From NCBI GenBank assembly GCA_022606135.1, contig JABYQN010000010.1, positions 806,001-870,000 of the forward strand: a DNA stretch of 64,000 nt, in the 5' to 3' direction. The notes below the pieces were generated by a model that had not been told where the DNA came from, made no database searches, and worked only from the letters and a program-made list of their open reading frames with translations. Position numbers and translations under genes: made by a program. This DNA is from Fomes fomentarius. Lineage: Eukaryota > Basidiomycota > Agaricomycetes > Polyporales > Polyporaceae. Positions 1 to 10,640 of the stretch are shown piece by piece. Every line of letters begins with the position of its first letter. The stretch's first letter is position 1.

Positions 1-1500
1 ATATGAGCATTGCATAAACTCCACAATCACTCATCTCTCACTCGTCTTCTTGAGCCTCACACGAGCCTAGAGATCTCAAACGAGCGGGCGTCGAAGCGCA
101 GCGTTTTGATTGAAGATGGTCTGTACGGCCGCACGCGGGGAGACGCGAGGCAGCGCGAGGCCCGCCTGTCGTGCTGCTGCCAGGGGCGAAGGACGTGATG
201 CGTATGATGCGCATGATGCGCGACGTCGGTTGATATGAACGGAACCTCGGCCTCGCCTACCCGCGTGCTCCGAGGAGACAGTCGGGCGTCGGGAATCGGG
301 AAACGGGACTGGAAGAGCGCATCACGGATTTGCCTTCTCGAGACTCGGGCGGCGCGGATCAGCGATATCTCGATCATCTTGAGGTCGGTGGGCTGGATCG
401 CACTCGTCAGGGCGGAGTGATTTGGATCAGCCCTGCTAGACTCGACGAGACGCGTTGCCGGGGAACGTGGTTGTGCATGTGAAGCTCTGGGTCTGATGGC
501 GGCGGTGGCATGTGTTAGATAGAGAGCAGTGCTCCAAAGAGCTGTTTGCAACAACGTTGTGGCCGGCATCATCAACGCTGATGGTTCGTGGGCAGTATCC
601 GAATCAACTGCTCTAACAAACTTTGTGATAGAGTTCTCCGTGAAAACCGGCGGTGCTGCTCCTGCTATGAGATCGAAGTTGCAGCGTGTATCTGAATCAA
701 CCATCTATGGTATCCAGTATCACAAGCCCGCGCGGATGAACACGATGCGTACATGGTGATACTACCACCTACCAGATGTCGACGCCCACACAGCCTACAA
801 GAAGTACATAGAAGCCGCGCGCGGATGGATCCAGTGGGACACTGTCCACTTCATCAATGAATCAGCACTGAACTTCTCCATGAAGACATCGGAGCCGGAG
901 CGCGCGAGCCAGTGCTTACTTACCGCTTCCCCGGATCCTCTGCTCAAGTGCTTGCGAGCGGCTATGCGTGGGTAGGGTTGGCACGGGGAGCGACGATTGT
1001 TCCCCTTTGTTCGATGTTCCTTGGTTGCTCCGAGACGGACCACGCTTGTCATCCGGATATCATGTGGCGGTGAGTTACCTGCTACTTCATAAGTACTGTG
1101 CGCGGTATTATAGCGGTGATTGTCTATGGGCGGCGTGTACATGCACGGACCTTGTTATGGTGGTCTCTCAAACACGCCGCGCGGACGTGGGCCCCAAGGG
1201 AGAAATTCATCAGTGAGGCTATGACGAATGGGTTCAGGTGCTAGTTAGTACCTCCGATCGCGGCGCCGTAGCACAGAGTCGTGTAAACTAACGCTACTTC
1301 CGAGTTCAACACTGAACTCATCCCGAACTCAGAGTCCAGATGAGCGACTCCGGACCTTATCGCATAGCATGGGCGCGACGGCACTTTCCGTCATTCGGTG
1401 TTGGCATCCCGGCATTGAAACCTGTGCAAGGCCACGATCCGTGTGTTAGTTAGATAGATAATCAACCCAGTCGCCTCACGGAACTGGACCGAACTTTACT
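1..1500. other. gene-free repeat-rich stretch
   Basis: I recognise no gene here. The longest open frame (57-704, minus) has low-complexity His/Arg/Ser composition and no recognisable domain. A short ATGATGCGC-type microsatellite lies near 198-222. Two weakly similar pieces near 600-650 and 850-890 suggest old internal duplication. The stretch probably belongs to the same decayed repeat zone that continues to 8 kb. Confidence 0.5.
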
Positions 1501-2245
1501 TGACGGTTGGTATTGAGAGAGGCTAGCAGTTATAGCTACAGTTCAACTGCAAAGTTAGATGCCACAAGTCCCGGTTCCTCGCACGATGCGCGCTGTGCAC
1601 TGGTACTGATTCCGGGTGACATAGTTCTGTCGACTGTTGAGATACGCGGCGCCGTCCTCCCGATTCAATTAGAACCATGGAATCATGAGCGGACACACGT
1701 GCCACGTTACTATCCTTTCTGGGGCTGTGGTATATCACATATACCGCGTGAGTGAGCTGAATACGATACTGAGGAATCATGACCGGCGGCGTGATGGTTT
1801 GAATTCGGCCGTTGACCGTTGCGTTTTCTGCTGAAGTGATACAAGAAACAAATTGGAGCAACCGTAGAAGCCAGGGTCTGGGACAATGTGACTTGAGTCG
1901 TCGGAAGGGATACAACGCTAGAATTCAGTATCGTCGACCATGGTGCCACTCCGAATGTGCTGCACTTACGATACATCTAATAATATCATGCCAGGATAGC
2001 ATACCCGGGCCTCTACTAGTATCGAACTCCAGACGGCCATACGCCGCTCCTCGAACCTTTCGTCCACTTCGAAAAGCAGAGGGCTTCATGAAGAGATGCT
2101 CCAGGTTATCGCGCAACCGCTTCTCAAGCTGGGTGAGTACAAGATTGAGGCTCAGGTCGGTTGTGGAGTGGCACGCACTAGTATGACAACGGTAAAGCTC
2201 AGTCATGCAAACCAGCTTCAGCTCCGAGTACTGCATAGATGGGTC
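1500..2245. repeat. Dispersed repeat X, copy 1
   Basis: This non-coding block is alignable by eye, with many substitutions and small indels, to 6603-7245. Part of it (about 2050-2150) is also alignable to 4840-4960. Shared anchors include TTCAACT followed by AGATGCCACA near 1550, CCATGGAAT near 1676, GGGATACAAC near 1907 and AAGATTGAGG near 2142. It carries no open frame that survives in the other copies. It sits beside small-secreted-protein copies and appears to have been duplicated with them. Confidence 0.6.
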
Positions 2246-2720
2246 GTCCTTCCCCGAGTTCTCCTATAGGTATACGTATCTCCGATGATCGACGCATGAA
2301 AAGGGTGACCCTCTCGAGGACTTCACTTGGTATCATCTTCTCATTGAGACCTCCTAAAAGAGTCTCAGGCCCTTCAGAGGTGGACGATCCTTGGCAGTCA
2401 AATTGTGTGGTATGCATACGCATACCATCGAGCGCCCATAGTGTCGAGTCCATTTATGGAAGGTGTGATGATTGACTGGGGCTAACCGTCACTGACGCGT
2501 AACTCGTACAGGTGTGGGAATATCATATTTGGAACTGTTTTATACTCTCAAAGCCCAAGTGCGCACTATATGTATCCTTCCACTAATCCGCCGACTCTTG
2601 GTTGTAATTGTGCGCAATTTTCGACCGCACTTTAAAGAACTCTAACAAGCATAGAGAGCCACAATTCAAACAGAATCACACTCAAATAAACGTTAGAAAC
2701 GTACCGTCATGCATCTGAAC
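2246..2720. other. Spacer downstream of secreted-protein copy A
   Basis: No gene is seen. A short element, TCCATTTATGGAAGG near 2450, recurs near 4531. This adds to the evidence that flanking DNA was duplicated together with the secreted-protein genes. Confidence 0.45.
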
Positions 2721-3117
2721 CTACACCTCGCAGATATTGTTGGGGGAACAGAGGAACGACAAGATAGGGGTTCCCGTGTTGACGTTCGTGCACTGTCCAT
2801 TCTGATTCACAAAGGTGTGCATGAACGCAGTCCCTCCATGATCGTTGGGGCAGCCCGCTCCCTCGAACATCGTGACACAGTGGTCACCCGAGCCGCCGTC
2901 AACCTGTACGTCATAAGTGAGGTTACAAGGGACAACACAAGTAAGACGCACGTACCCGGAACGAGTGACGAGTGTCGAACGAATGGCAAGAGCCATCGCA
3001 GGGAACATTGAGGCCAACGGCGCCATCGCAAGTGTTACCGCTGAAGCCGGTGATCCCGGCGTGCACGATGGCTACGTAGAGCAAGGCGGACGCAGCGTAA
3101 AGGCGGAAGGAGCGCAT
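2721..3117 (-). CDS. Small eight-cysteine secreted protein, copy A
   Basis: Predicted protein of 114 residues from two exons (3117-2956 and 2903-2721), with a 52-nt GT-AG intron between. Residues 1 to about 20 form a signal peptide ending in VHAG. The mature part has eight cysteines (NTC, VPC, GSC, DHC, AGC, GQC, FLC, NIC), enough for four disulfides. The intron position, directly after HSFR, is identical in copy B at 5456, which confirms the gene model. A TATAAAAG box lies 64 nt upstream of the start. I recognise no named family. Role is unknown: it is probably extracellular, and could be an effector-like, surface or inhibitor protein. It ends with the short tail EV, unlike copy B. Confidence 0.75.
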
Positions 3118-3180
3118 GGTAAGCTGTAGTATGTCGCTGAATGGTCAGTAGGAGGGGCTTTTCCTGACGATATCGGCACA

Positions 3181-3188
3181 CTTTTATA
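3181..3188 (-). promoter_or_regulatory. TATA box of copy A
   Basis: TATAAAAG on the minus strand, 64 nt before the ATG of the small secreted protein copy A. The sequence further upstream (to about 3255) aligns with the region upstream of decayed copy C (6340-6390). Confidence 0.6.
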
Positions 3189-3255
3189 CGTTCACAAGCT
3201 CTCGAGGCTTGAAGTGGAGTTGTCCGGCCAATGACGAGTCATGAGTCATGACTGC

Positions 3256-3944
3256 GTACTATAGAGTAAAGTCAGTCTTCCGTATTGATTTCTCCGGACC
3301 CAACGGACGTTGAAGTTGTTGGCCCTCAGACCGAGACGGTTCTAGCACCGCATAGATGGTGATATTGATGTCGTATGAAGTAGAAAGATACTTCTGGACA
3401 TGCTCCAGAGTGATATTGGCGCGAGGCCTGAACGTTGAACCGCCACTGTGCACCCCTGCGCCAGAAAGTCAGTACCTCCGAAAGTTCGCTAAATATATCA
3501 AGTTCCTCACTCAGTGATGGTAGGCCCAGAAGTGCCTTGAGGTCTGGGCTGCTCAATTTCTATGGACACGTTGAGAGCTCTTTGATGGATGCTGATGAAC
3601 GCAAGCGATGAGAGCCAACTTCCCGGTCGGAACCCTCTTCTTCTCGTGCTCGTCTCTCTGAAATCCAGCTGTTCGTTAACGCAGGAGAATGCAGGGAAAG
3701 AGCGACTTTTACAAACATCTATATTCTCTATTGTTTGCAAGCTTCTGTCGGACACACCGATGGCGGAATGAGCATAACCTGCGAAAGAGCCTGTAACTCG
3801 GACGAGAGAGAAGTCGACTACGGCGGCTTGTTCATTGTATACCGACTGTCTGGCGATCTGGCCCGCAGTGACTCGCCGTGTGAGACACATGCACTGCCAA
3901 CCAAAGATCATGTATAGACATCGGCGAATTGCCGTGTCGAGTTC
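3256..3944. other. gene-free stretch in repeat zone
   Basis: No gene is recognised. The open frame 3507-3953 (minus) has no recognisable domain. A stretch near 3835-3862 (minus) faintly resembles the start of exon 3 of the S28 peptidase, so the decayed peptidase copy may extend into this region in scrambled form. Confidence 0.35.
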
Positions 3945-4445
3945 TGAGCCCAAATACTAAATACCTCCTGATCACATCGCGCGTCTCGTTCGTCCCGAGC
4001 AGCAGCTTGTCGACCTCGTCAACAGCAGTCACGAGCTGAGCGACGCAATTCGCGGGTGCGTGTTGGCGGATAATGTCAAAGTAACGCCAGCCAACGACGG
4101 GTGCGTCACGCCGCTCGAGGATCATTCGCCGTATACAAGGTCGGCGCAGACGACACGCAGTGTGCGCAGCCCGCGTGGGGCCGTAGAGAAGAAGTTTGTA
4201 TCAGTCACCCCGATGATGGACAGGAGCATGTGCAAAGGCCGCTTGAATCCCGAATCTGCATGGCGGCGAAGGACATTCACCGACCTCCGATCGGCATGGT
4301 GTTCCCAGGATGACGATAGCATACCGTACGTCGGCCCGGGACGTCGTGACTGGAATAAAGCGCAAGAACAGAGACGGCGTCGACACGTCTGCTGTTGCAC
4401 ATTCAGTTAGCCGATGGGAACGAACGAGGTCCGAGGCGCGTGAAC
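3945..4445 (-). pseudogene. Decayed partial copy of S28 peptidase gene
   Basis: This block aligns with 9310-9800, which covers intron 3 and exon 4 of the intact S28 gene. The recognisable peptide part is WRYFDIIRQ followed by NCVAQ, DEVD, LLLGTNETRD and a broken VFGL. The copy has a stop codon where the parent reads YGAISSSG, plus a frameshift just after it. It lacks the first exons and all exons that carry the catalytic Asp and His. Because it retains the parent's intron sequence it arose by DNA duplication, not by retroposition. It is not expected to make a functional enzyme. Confidence 0.8.
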
Positions 4446-4829
4446 TGAGTAGCAGAACAGCGGTAGCTTAAACTTCGAAATTTGAAGCTTGAAGCCTTGA
4501 ACATATGTCATCAAGCGCCTGTGACGTCGTGTCCATTTATGGAAGGTATGATGGTTGGCTTCCGCAACAGACTACTAGTCTGTTAACCGCCCATTACTGG
4601 AAGGGTCTATACCATCGTTGACTTCACGTGTCAGGGTGCTACAGGCTGGAAGAACAACGGCGGTCCACCCAATGGGCTGTTGACTCGCCTGCCGCATAGG
4701 TGCCGGGGCCCCGTCTGACCTGCAGTAGCCTAACACACAAATTTGATAGAGATGGTCAAAATCAACTTCATACAGGGGCCAGCTGACAAAAGTTTGAATA
4801 GCGGAACAAACGCACTCGGAGATTAAGCC
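4446..4829. other. gene-free stretch
   Basis: No gene is seen. It contains the second copy of the TCCATTTATGGAAGG element (near 4531), also found near 2450. Confidence 0.4.
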
Positions 4830-4965
4830 ACCACCACAGAAGGTCTAGCCCAAGTTTCGTCCACTCCGAATAACAACTTCGACAGGATAAGGTGCTCCAG
4901 ATAATCGCGCAACCGCTTCTCAGGCTTAGGCTTGGTGAGTAGAAGATTGAGGCCTGAGTCTAACA
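4830..4965. repeat. Dispersed repeat X, partial copy 3
   Basis: Short fragment matching 2050-2150 of copy 1 and about 7090-7145 of copy 2. Shared anchors are TTTCGTCCACT, ATCGCGCAACCGCTTCTCA (very close between copies 1 and 3) and AGAAGATTGAGG. It abuts decayed secreted-protein copy D. Confidence 0.6.
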
Positions 4966-4984
4966 AGCGTACGAGCAAGAGTCA

Positions 4985-5265
4985 AACAAGATTCTGGTCT
5001 AGACGAGGGTATTGTTGGGGCCAAAAAGGAACGACCCTCATGTGATGACGTGTGCCGTGCTATGTCCGCTTTCGTTGACAAAGGTGCTTCAGAGCAGCCT
5101 GGTTCGCCGAACATCGTGACGTGCCTGCACAAGCCGGTGTCAATGTGACTGCATGTCATGAGGCACATTGAGTGCCAAGGATATGTACGAGGCATATGAC
5201 AAGTAGACGTACACTGTCCTCTGAATGCCAGTGGATGCTGGACGAGCGTCGAACCACATACCGGC
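4985..5265 (-). pseudogene. Decayed small secreted protein, copy D
   Basis: The minus strand aligns with exons 1 and 2 of copy A. A relic of GLNVPCDG is followed by a relic of the segment around HVTMF, then one of the segment ending in SFLCSPNN. Several indels and stop codons break the frame. No intact signal peptide or intron is left. I infer a dead copy of the eight-cysteine family. Confidence 0.65.
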
Positions 5266-5400
5266 ATCTATGTCAATTACGGGCGTTTCCATCGACTTCG
5301 TGATATGATGGCCTTCCGAAGAATGACCACCCATGACTTCAAGGTTTGCCAAGGATGACAAAACACACGCTGTATTTCGATCAAGTCGGGCATTAGGCCG

Positions 5401-5409
5401 TATAAAAAG
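5401..5409 (+). promoter_or_regulatory. TATA box of copy B
   Basis: TATAAAAAG, 55 nt upstream of the ATG at 5456. Spacing is typical of fungal TATA-driven genes. Confidence 0.65.
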
Positions 5410-5455
5410 TATAGGGTAACCCCAGCATCACCACCAAGCTCCAGACGAGATCACC

Positions 5456-5927
5456 ATGCACTACTTCTCCATCTTCGCTCTTGTACCACTTTATGTGTCC
5501 ATTGTGCACGCAGGCATCACTGCGTTCAGTGGCAGTTCCTGCGACGGTAACGTGGGCAATAATGTTCCTTGCGACGGCTCTTGCCATGCATTTGACGACC
5601 GACACTCATTCCGGGTGCGAGACGATCCCTTGTTTTGTGTTGGACTGTCCCTGATAATCATCATGCATGCAGGTGGACTCGGGCACGGGTACTCACTGTG
5701 TCACTATGTTTGCGGCGGCCGGGTGCCCTTCTGGCCAACAAACATTCACCTTCACTGGCCAGAACGGACAGTGCACGAACGTCAACACAGGGACCAACGT
5801 CCGGTCGTTCCTGTGCGCCCCCAACAACAACTGCTTGAGACCTGCCGTGGCCAGGTATGTTTTTGCGGTTCTTTCTTCAAGCGACTCCGATGATCTAAGT
5901 TACTTGCCTATTAGTGTCAGTGTCTAA
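5456..5927 (+). CDS. Small eight-cysteine secreted protein, copy B
   Basis: Predicted 117-residue secreted protein. Exons are 5456-5614, 5673-5854 and 5915-5927. Intron 1 is at the same codon as in copy A. Intron 2 (60 nt) has good GT-AG ends, but skipping the splice also leaves an open frame to the same stop, so the last exon is less certain. The signal peptide ends near VHAG. The mature protein keeps all eight cysteines in the copy A spacing, with a longer C-terminal tail. Between copies, GLNVPCDG is replaced by GNNVPCDG and other surface residues differ, so these are diverged paralogues and not recent duplicates. Function is unknown. Confidence 0.75.
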
Positions 5928-6459
5928 GAACATCTGTATATTTGAACTGCAGTGACTCACTTCTGAGCGCGGGTACTACTACTACTATGTACTATGTACT
6001 ATGGTTGTTCCTCAGAGTCGCTGGACAGTCAGTATACAATGAGGCGATTCAAATGCTACTAAACTATGACGCGGATTTGATACTATTTGGTGCAGGCGCA
6101 GTCTCCCCTAGGCAGACATTGAGCGAACCTACTGACAAGCGGGATAGACGGCCCCACTACAAGCTTCAGGCCTAGGCGGGCACAGCGGCGTTTGGAAGAG
6201 CGTCGGACTCGACAGGAGGCGCACTGATATGGCGCCAATCTCAGCAAGATCCAGCCTCAGGTTGTTCTTCGTCCTCCAACATCTTTACGTCTGAGGGCGA
6301 GGTCCGGACAAAACAATGCGAAAGAATGAATAGTACCCAGTCATGACTCGTCGTTAGTTGGACTCCGCTAGAAACGTTGAGAGCTTATGATCGTGCCGCT
6401 GAGAACCCCGCCTAGTACACTACTACTACTAACCAGTACCCGACATCCAGCCTCTCGCA
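5928..6459. other. gene-free stretch, promoter relic of copy C
   Basis: No gene is recognised. There are TAC trinucleotide runs near 5977 and 6420. About 6340-6390 aligns with the upstream region of copy A (TCATGACTCGTC and GAGAGCTT anchors), so the duplication that created copy C included promoter DNA. The TATA box itself is not conserved here. Confidence 0.5.
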
Positions 6460-6600
6460 ATGCGCTTCTTCATCCTTTACTCCGCCTTGCTCTACCTAGT
6501 CACTGCGCACGCTGGGACACGGTGATACTTGCAATGGTTCCGAAGTTGGCCTCAATGTTCGGGCGTGCGAGGAGTTCTTGCTATCACGGTTCTTCAAGTT
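6460..6600 (+). pseudogene. Decayed small secreted protein, copy C
   Basis: Begins with an intact ATG and a signal peptide (MRFFILYSALLYLVTAHAG), then hits a stop after a frameshift. In another frame, GDTCNG and VGLNV relics match exon 1 of copies A and B. Everything after VGLNV is lost, and the sequence runs straight into repeat X copy 2. This is a truncated, frame-broken copy. Confidence 0.75.
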
Positions 6601-6602
6601 GG

Positions 6603-7245
6603 ATCTTTACTTGACGTTTGGTCGGCCTATCACTGAGAGAGCCTGCTAGGAATCATAGCCACAGTTCAACTACATGGCTAGATGCCACAGTCACCAGTTC
6701 CTCGTACGATGCGCACCGTGCTCTGGTATTGATCCCGGATGACATAAGTCTCCAGTGAGTTACGCATGGGTCCTCCCGATTGAATCAGAGCCATGGAATT
6801 GACATGAGTAGGACAGCCTACATACGTAGCTCCTAGCATCTTGTCTGAGGCTCAATGTAATATTGATGTTATCACGGGCCCCGATTCGATCGTCGACGGT
6901 TTGTCTTTCTGCTCGAGAGACGAAATGAAGCTACTATAGCAGACTCCGGTGATAATGTAGCTAGACTCATCGGAAGTGATACAACTGGCCGGGTGACGAT
7001 GTGCTAGATTTCGATGATTTCTCAATCGTCGTGTCCCTCCCGTCCAATGTGCTTCACGCTCATGTCCCATCTTAGGAAGGGCCCCTAAGGAACAAGATGC
7101 TTCCAGGTAGGTATCGCCTCAAGCTCGGTAAGTAGAAGATTGAGGTTCACGAATCACACTATGTATGACGGTAATAGATGCCAATGAAGGCATAGTTACA
7201 GCCATAGATTAGGTGAACTGTCAAGTTCCGCGTACTGTAGAGATG
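6603..7245. repeat. Dispersed repeat X, copy 2
   Basis: Aligns along most of its length with 1500-2245 at reduced identity, with many transitions and small indels. Anchors include AGATGCCACA near 6680, CCATGGAATTGACATGAG near 6792 and AGAAGATTGAGG near 7136. It lies directly downstream of decayed secreted-protein copy C. No coding content is shared between copies. Confidence 0.6.
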
Positions 7246-7734
7246 TATTGCCCAATTTTTGAACTCAGTAGGAATAGATCCCCAGAGCGATGTCGTCCGA
7301 ACTCCTTCGCGACTCCTGTACTTGATCATCAGGAGCCACATCTACAGCGCTAGAAACATACATCTTAACTCAATACTGAGCCACTGTGCTCGCACAGCCT
7401 GTGTCACAAGATCGATTCGGCCAGTTACTTGAACGTCAGCAAGTCTGCCAACGAAAGAGAAAGTGATAGCCAACGAATCTCAGTAAGAGTCAAGCCGCGT
7501 CGTTGCGACCGGGTTCATGACTCATCCGATCCGGCATAAGGTACATTTCGGCTGCTAATAGCCATAGGCCCGTGCTGTATGATGCTACTCATCTTATCAT
7601 TATGAGTACTCCACAGAAGCATGCTTAAATGTACCAACACTGGTAGGCAAGCAACTTAGGCCATCCCACTCGGAGAAGAGAGAACAGTTAAAACCTACCT
7701 GGCCACAGCAGGTTTCAAGCAGTTATTAGTGGGG
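7246..7734. other. gene-free stretch
   Basis: I see no gene, repeat or RNA in this stretch. Confidence 0.4.
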
Positions 7735-7965
7735 GCGCACCGGAACGATTGTTGTCGGTCCTTGCAGTTTTGACGTTCGTGCACTGAGATCAGTTTCTTC
7801 CCTCAACCATTCCGACTAGGAGCGGGGGCTGATCGTACAAGTGTGACTTTGGATTTGCGCTTCAGAGCGGAGGATTCCGGGGGACGGCGTAGCTGGACAG
7901 CGGGGCAGATAGAACATCACAACAGTGGCTCCCGTCGACATCGTTGTACATTCGCTTAATGGAGA
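7735..7965 (-). pseudogene. Decayed small secreted protein, copy E
   Basis: The minus strand carries two broken pieces of exon 2. One is a relic of the segment around QCTNVNTGT (near 7740-7800, with TGCACGAACGTCAA conserved). The other is a relic of VDGGSGDHC...MF...CP (near 7900-7950). Indels disrupt both, and exon 1 is not clearly recognisable. It lies immediately 3' of the S28 gene's stop. Confidence 0.6.
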
Positions 7966-8109
7966 GTGCATGAAGGACAGCAGAATGCATCCAGAATGTG
8001 TGCAAAGAAAATCCGCTGTCATGAGTCCAAAATGGCGCACATACGGAACAGATACGCCCTGCCACTTAATACGTTTGACTTATGAATGACAGGTGTATCG
8101 AACCCACGA

Positions 8110-10582
8110 TCATAGGTCTTTGTGCGCAGGGGGCTTGAAATCCTTCAGCCAAGCCTTCACGAACTCGATCTCCTGAGTCTGTATCTCCTTGATGAAATCA
8201 GGTTCAGAGTCGAAGTCGCGCAAGCCATTCTCGTCCCAGTGATGAACGGCACCTGCACGTACAGGCAGCGTGAGAGGCTGCCTAGTATACGTATTTGGGA
8301 AGTGAAGAACGCACCAGGGATGAGCTTGAACGGACGCAGCGTCGTATCGCGACGGGGATGCGCTCTAGGGTCGGGGCTGTGAGGCGTATCGCCCCTCCAT
8401 GGGTCGGCTGATATCCAGAGAGCGTCAGAGAGGAACACTAGGACGACTGATCATGAACTGGAGCTTACCCTCGCCATCGATGATCGCCAGGCGGTCCGCT
8501 GCGATGCTGTAGCCGCCGAGCTTGTTCACAGACTGGACATCAGGCCACTCGGGGATGGCGAATTGCTCGCCGGGTGCATAAGCCTAGAAGGGGGCATTCT
8601 CACAGCTGTTGTGTCTCGATAGCTGGAGAGAACGTACGAGCGTGCAAGTAAGTGCCGCATACTCCTTGGTGATGAGCTTGGAGATAATGCGAGGGATCTT
8701 GGGATTGGGCGGCGGCGTCTGGACGTACGTGAAGCATTCAGTATCTGCATGGGGTTGTAGGCTGAAATGGGAGTCGTACCATGAGGAAGCCCCATTGGGT
8801 GCAGACCTGGAAGTTCCACAGGCGCCATGTCTGGGATAGGTCGGTCTGCTCGTAGAATTCCTTGTCGGTGATACTACCGAAGCACTAGGCGCCACCATGT
8901 TTTAGTGCGGGTTCCTGAGAAAGCCATGCAACTCTCACCTGGTCTTGCTGCGCGACAGGGCAACCACTGGAAAAGCTCTGAGAGTTTCGTCAATACCTCT
9001 GGGACATACACACAGAATGATGACCTGCCATACAGCATTCATGTATTTAGCGTAGTTGAAAGTAGCAGAGGACACAGTGATGCCTTGCACAGTCTCCACC
9101 GTCTCACTGTCGGGAGTGCCTAGCGCATCGCAAAACCGCCCGAATCCAGTGCTGTTGATAGCGGGGTCCCAGTTGGTGCCCTGCCATCCGCCCAACGGGG
9201 ACTATGGTCGCATCAACGGCGGAGTGCGCTTTTGTCAGTGTCACGCAGGCTCGAGCAGACCGCGGTTCCACGTACCGAGAGAAGGGAAGCAAAGTCTGGG
9301 TCGTACGAGATGCCGTTCAGCCCAAATACCTTCTTGATCGCATCACGCGTCTCGTTTGTCCCGAGCAGCAGCCGGTCGACCTCGTCAATAGTAGTCACGA
9401 CCTGGGCGACGCAATCCGCGGGTGCGTATTGACGGATGATGTCAAAGTAACGCCAGTCGACGACGGTTGCGTGCGTCACGCCGCTCGAGGATATTGCGCC
9501 ATATACAAGGTCCGGGTAGAGGACACGCATGTGGGCGGCCCGCGCGCCGCCATAGGATCCCTAGAAGAAGTTTGTGTCAGTCCGATGACGAACCGGAGCA
9601 TGTGCAAAGACCGTTCGGATCCCATGGCTGCATGGCAGCGAAGGACGTTCATCGTCCTATTTCAAGGATAACGATAGCATCTCTGATGACACTATCACTG
9701 GAATAACAGATGAGGATCACGGCGTTAACAATTCTGCGGTTGTGCGCATTGAGGCAGCTGAAGCCTGATGGAAACGAACAAGGTCCGAAGCGCGTCACAA
9801 TATTTGCAAACCTAGGTGAATCCGAAGAGGATTTGGCCAAGCAGTAACACAGTTGCCCACCCGAGCAAGCTGAGCAGAGGTAAAAGAGAGACTGACACCA
9901 TAATAAATCCAGGGTGTGCCGGGCGCCGTCAGGTCGGCAGAGATGTTCGGGAACTTGACGTTCGCAAGGAAGTTGGCGGAGTCGGCGGCGGCCTGCTCGT
10001 TACTCAACCACCTGTTCATGGAAGGATGTGCCATATGGCACCTTATCAATGTGTGTCACAAGGGCGCGTTCTCGTAAGATCCCGTACCTCAAGGAGTCGG
10101 TGGTGAAGTTCTGAACCGGGACAGACTTGCCTGGCGCCGACAGAGAATCCGTCAGTAACGGCCCGTTCAAGCCAGCGACGCGACTGACCGTAGTATCTGT
10201 GCTCGAGGATGACACCAAGCCCGTTGGTCGCGTTGGCGAGGATGTCGATGATACCTGTGTCGAGGATGGGGATACGCGACGTGCCAGAGCTCTCTCCGGT
10301 CTCAAAGACAATGACAGGACCGCCAGCCTGGTAATGGCGATCGCTGACCCAGTACCTCTGCTCGAAGGACAGCCCAGTGTCAGAGAAGTGGTCCAGAGGC
10401 TGCGTAAAAGTAAACTGGGGAAACGACGCGCTCTGCCGTCTCTCGAGTGACGCGGGGGAGAGCTTCGCCGCCAACTTGACCGTCTGTGGGTTCACTGGGC
10501 CAAATGAACCGGCGGCTGCGTTGTGTAGGAGCGCAAAGACGAGCGCGGCCCCAAGGCCCAACCGCCGACTGAGGCTGGACAT
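8110..10582 (-). CDS. Secreted serine peptidase, family S28
   Basis: Predicted 529-residue secreted serine carboxypeptidase of family S28 (lysosomal Pro-X carboxypeptidase / DPP2-like), which cleaves near proline residues. I could place eleven exons, all in phase: 10582-10189, 10130-10088, 10011-9897, 9560-9276, 9201-9025, 8977-8939, 8884-8780, 8718-8638, 8583-8469, 8407-8315 and 8252-8110. There is an N-terminal signal peptide. The triad is visible: Ser in GGSYGG (codon 9555-9557), Asp in ADPWR and His in AVHHW. Family landmarks EHRYYG and GGWQG are present. Intron 3 is long (336 nt) and interrupts the serine motif. TATATAA lies 52 nt upstream. The gene looks intact. Likely role is extracellular protein degradation in acidic conditions. 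Confidence 0.88.
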
Positions 10583-10633
10583 GATGATGAGGGTTCAAGT
10601 GCACGAAGAGATGTATCTGCTCGCAAGAGAAGG

Positions 10634-10640
10634 TATATAA
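10634..10640 (-). promoter_or_regulatory. TATA box of S28 gene
   Basis: TTATATA on the minus strand, 52 nt upstream of the S28 start codon. Confidence 0.6.

Noticed and set aside
57..704. 215-codon open frame on the minus strand
   Set aside because: Low-complexity composition, no domain, no signal, no credible introns or promoter, and located in a decayed repeat zone.
1500..8100. Repeat-induced point mutation as the cause of decay in the repeat zone
   Set aside because: Differences between copies include many transversions and indels, with no clear C-to-T excess visible by eye.
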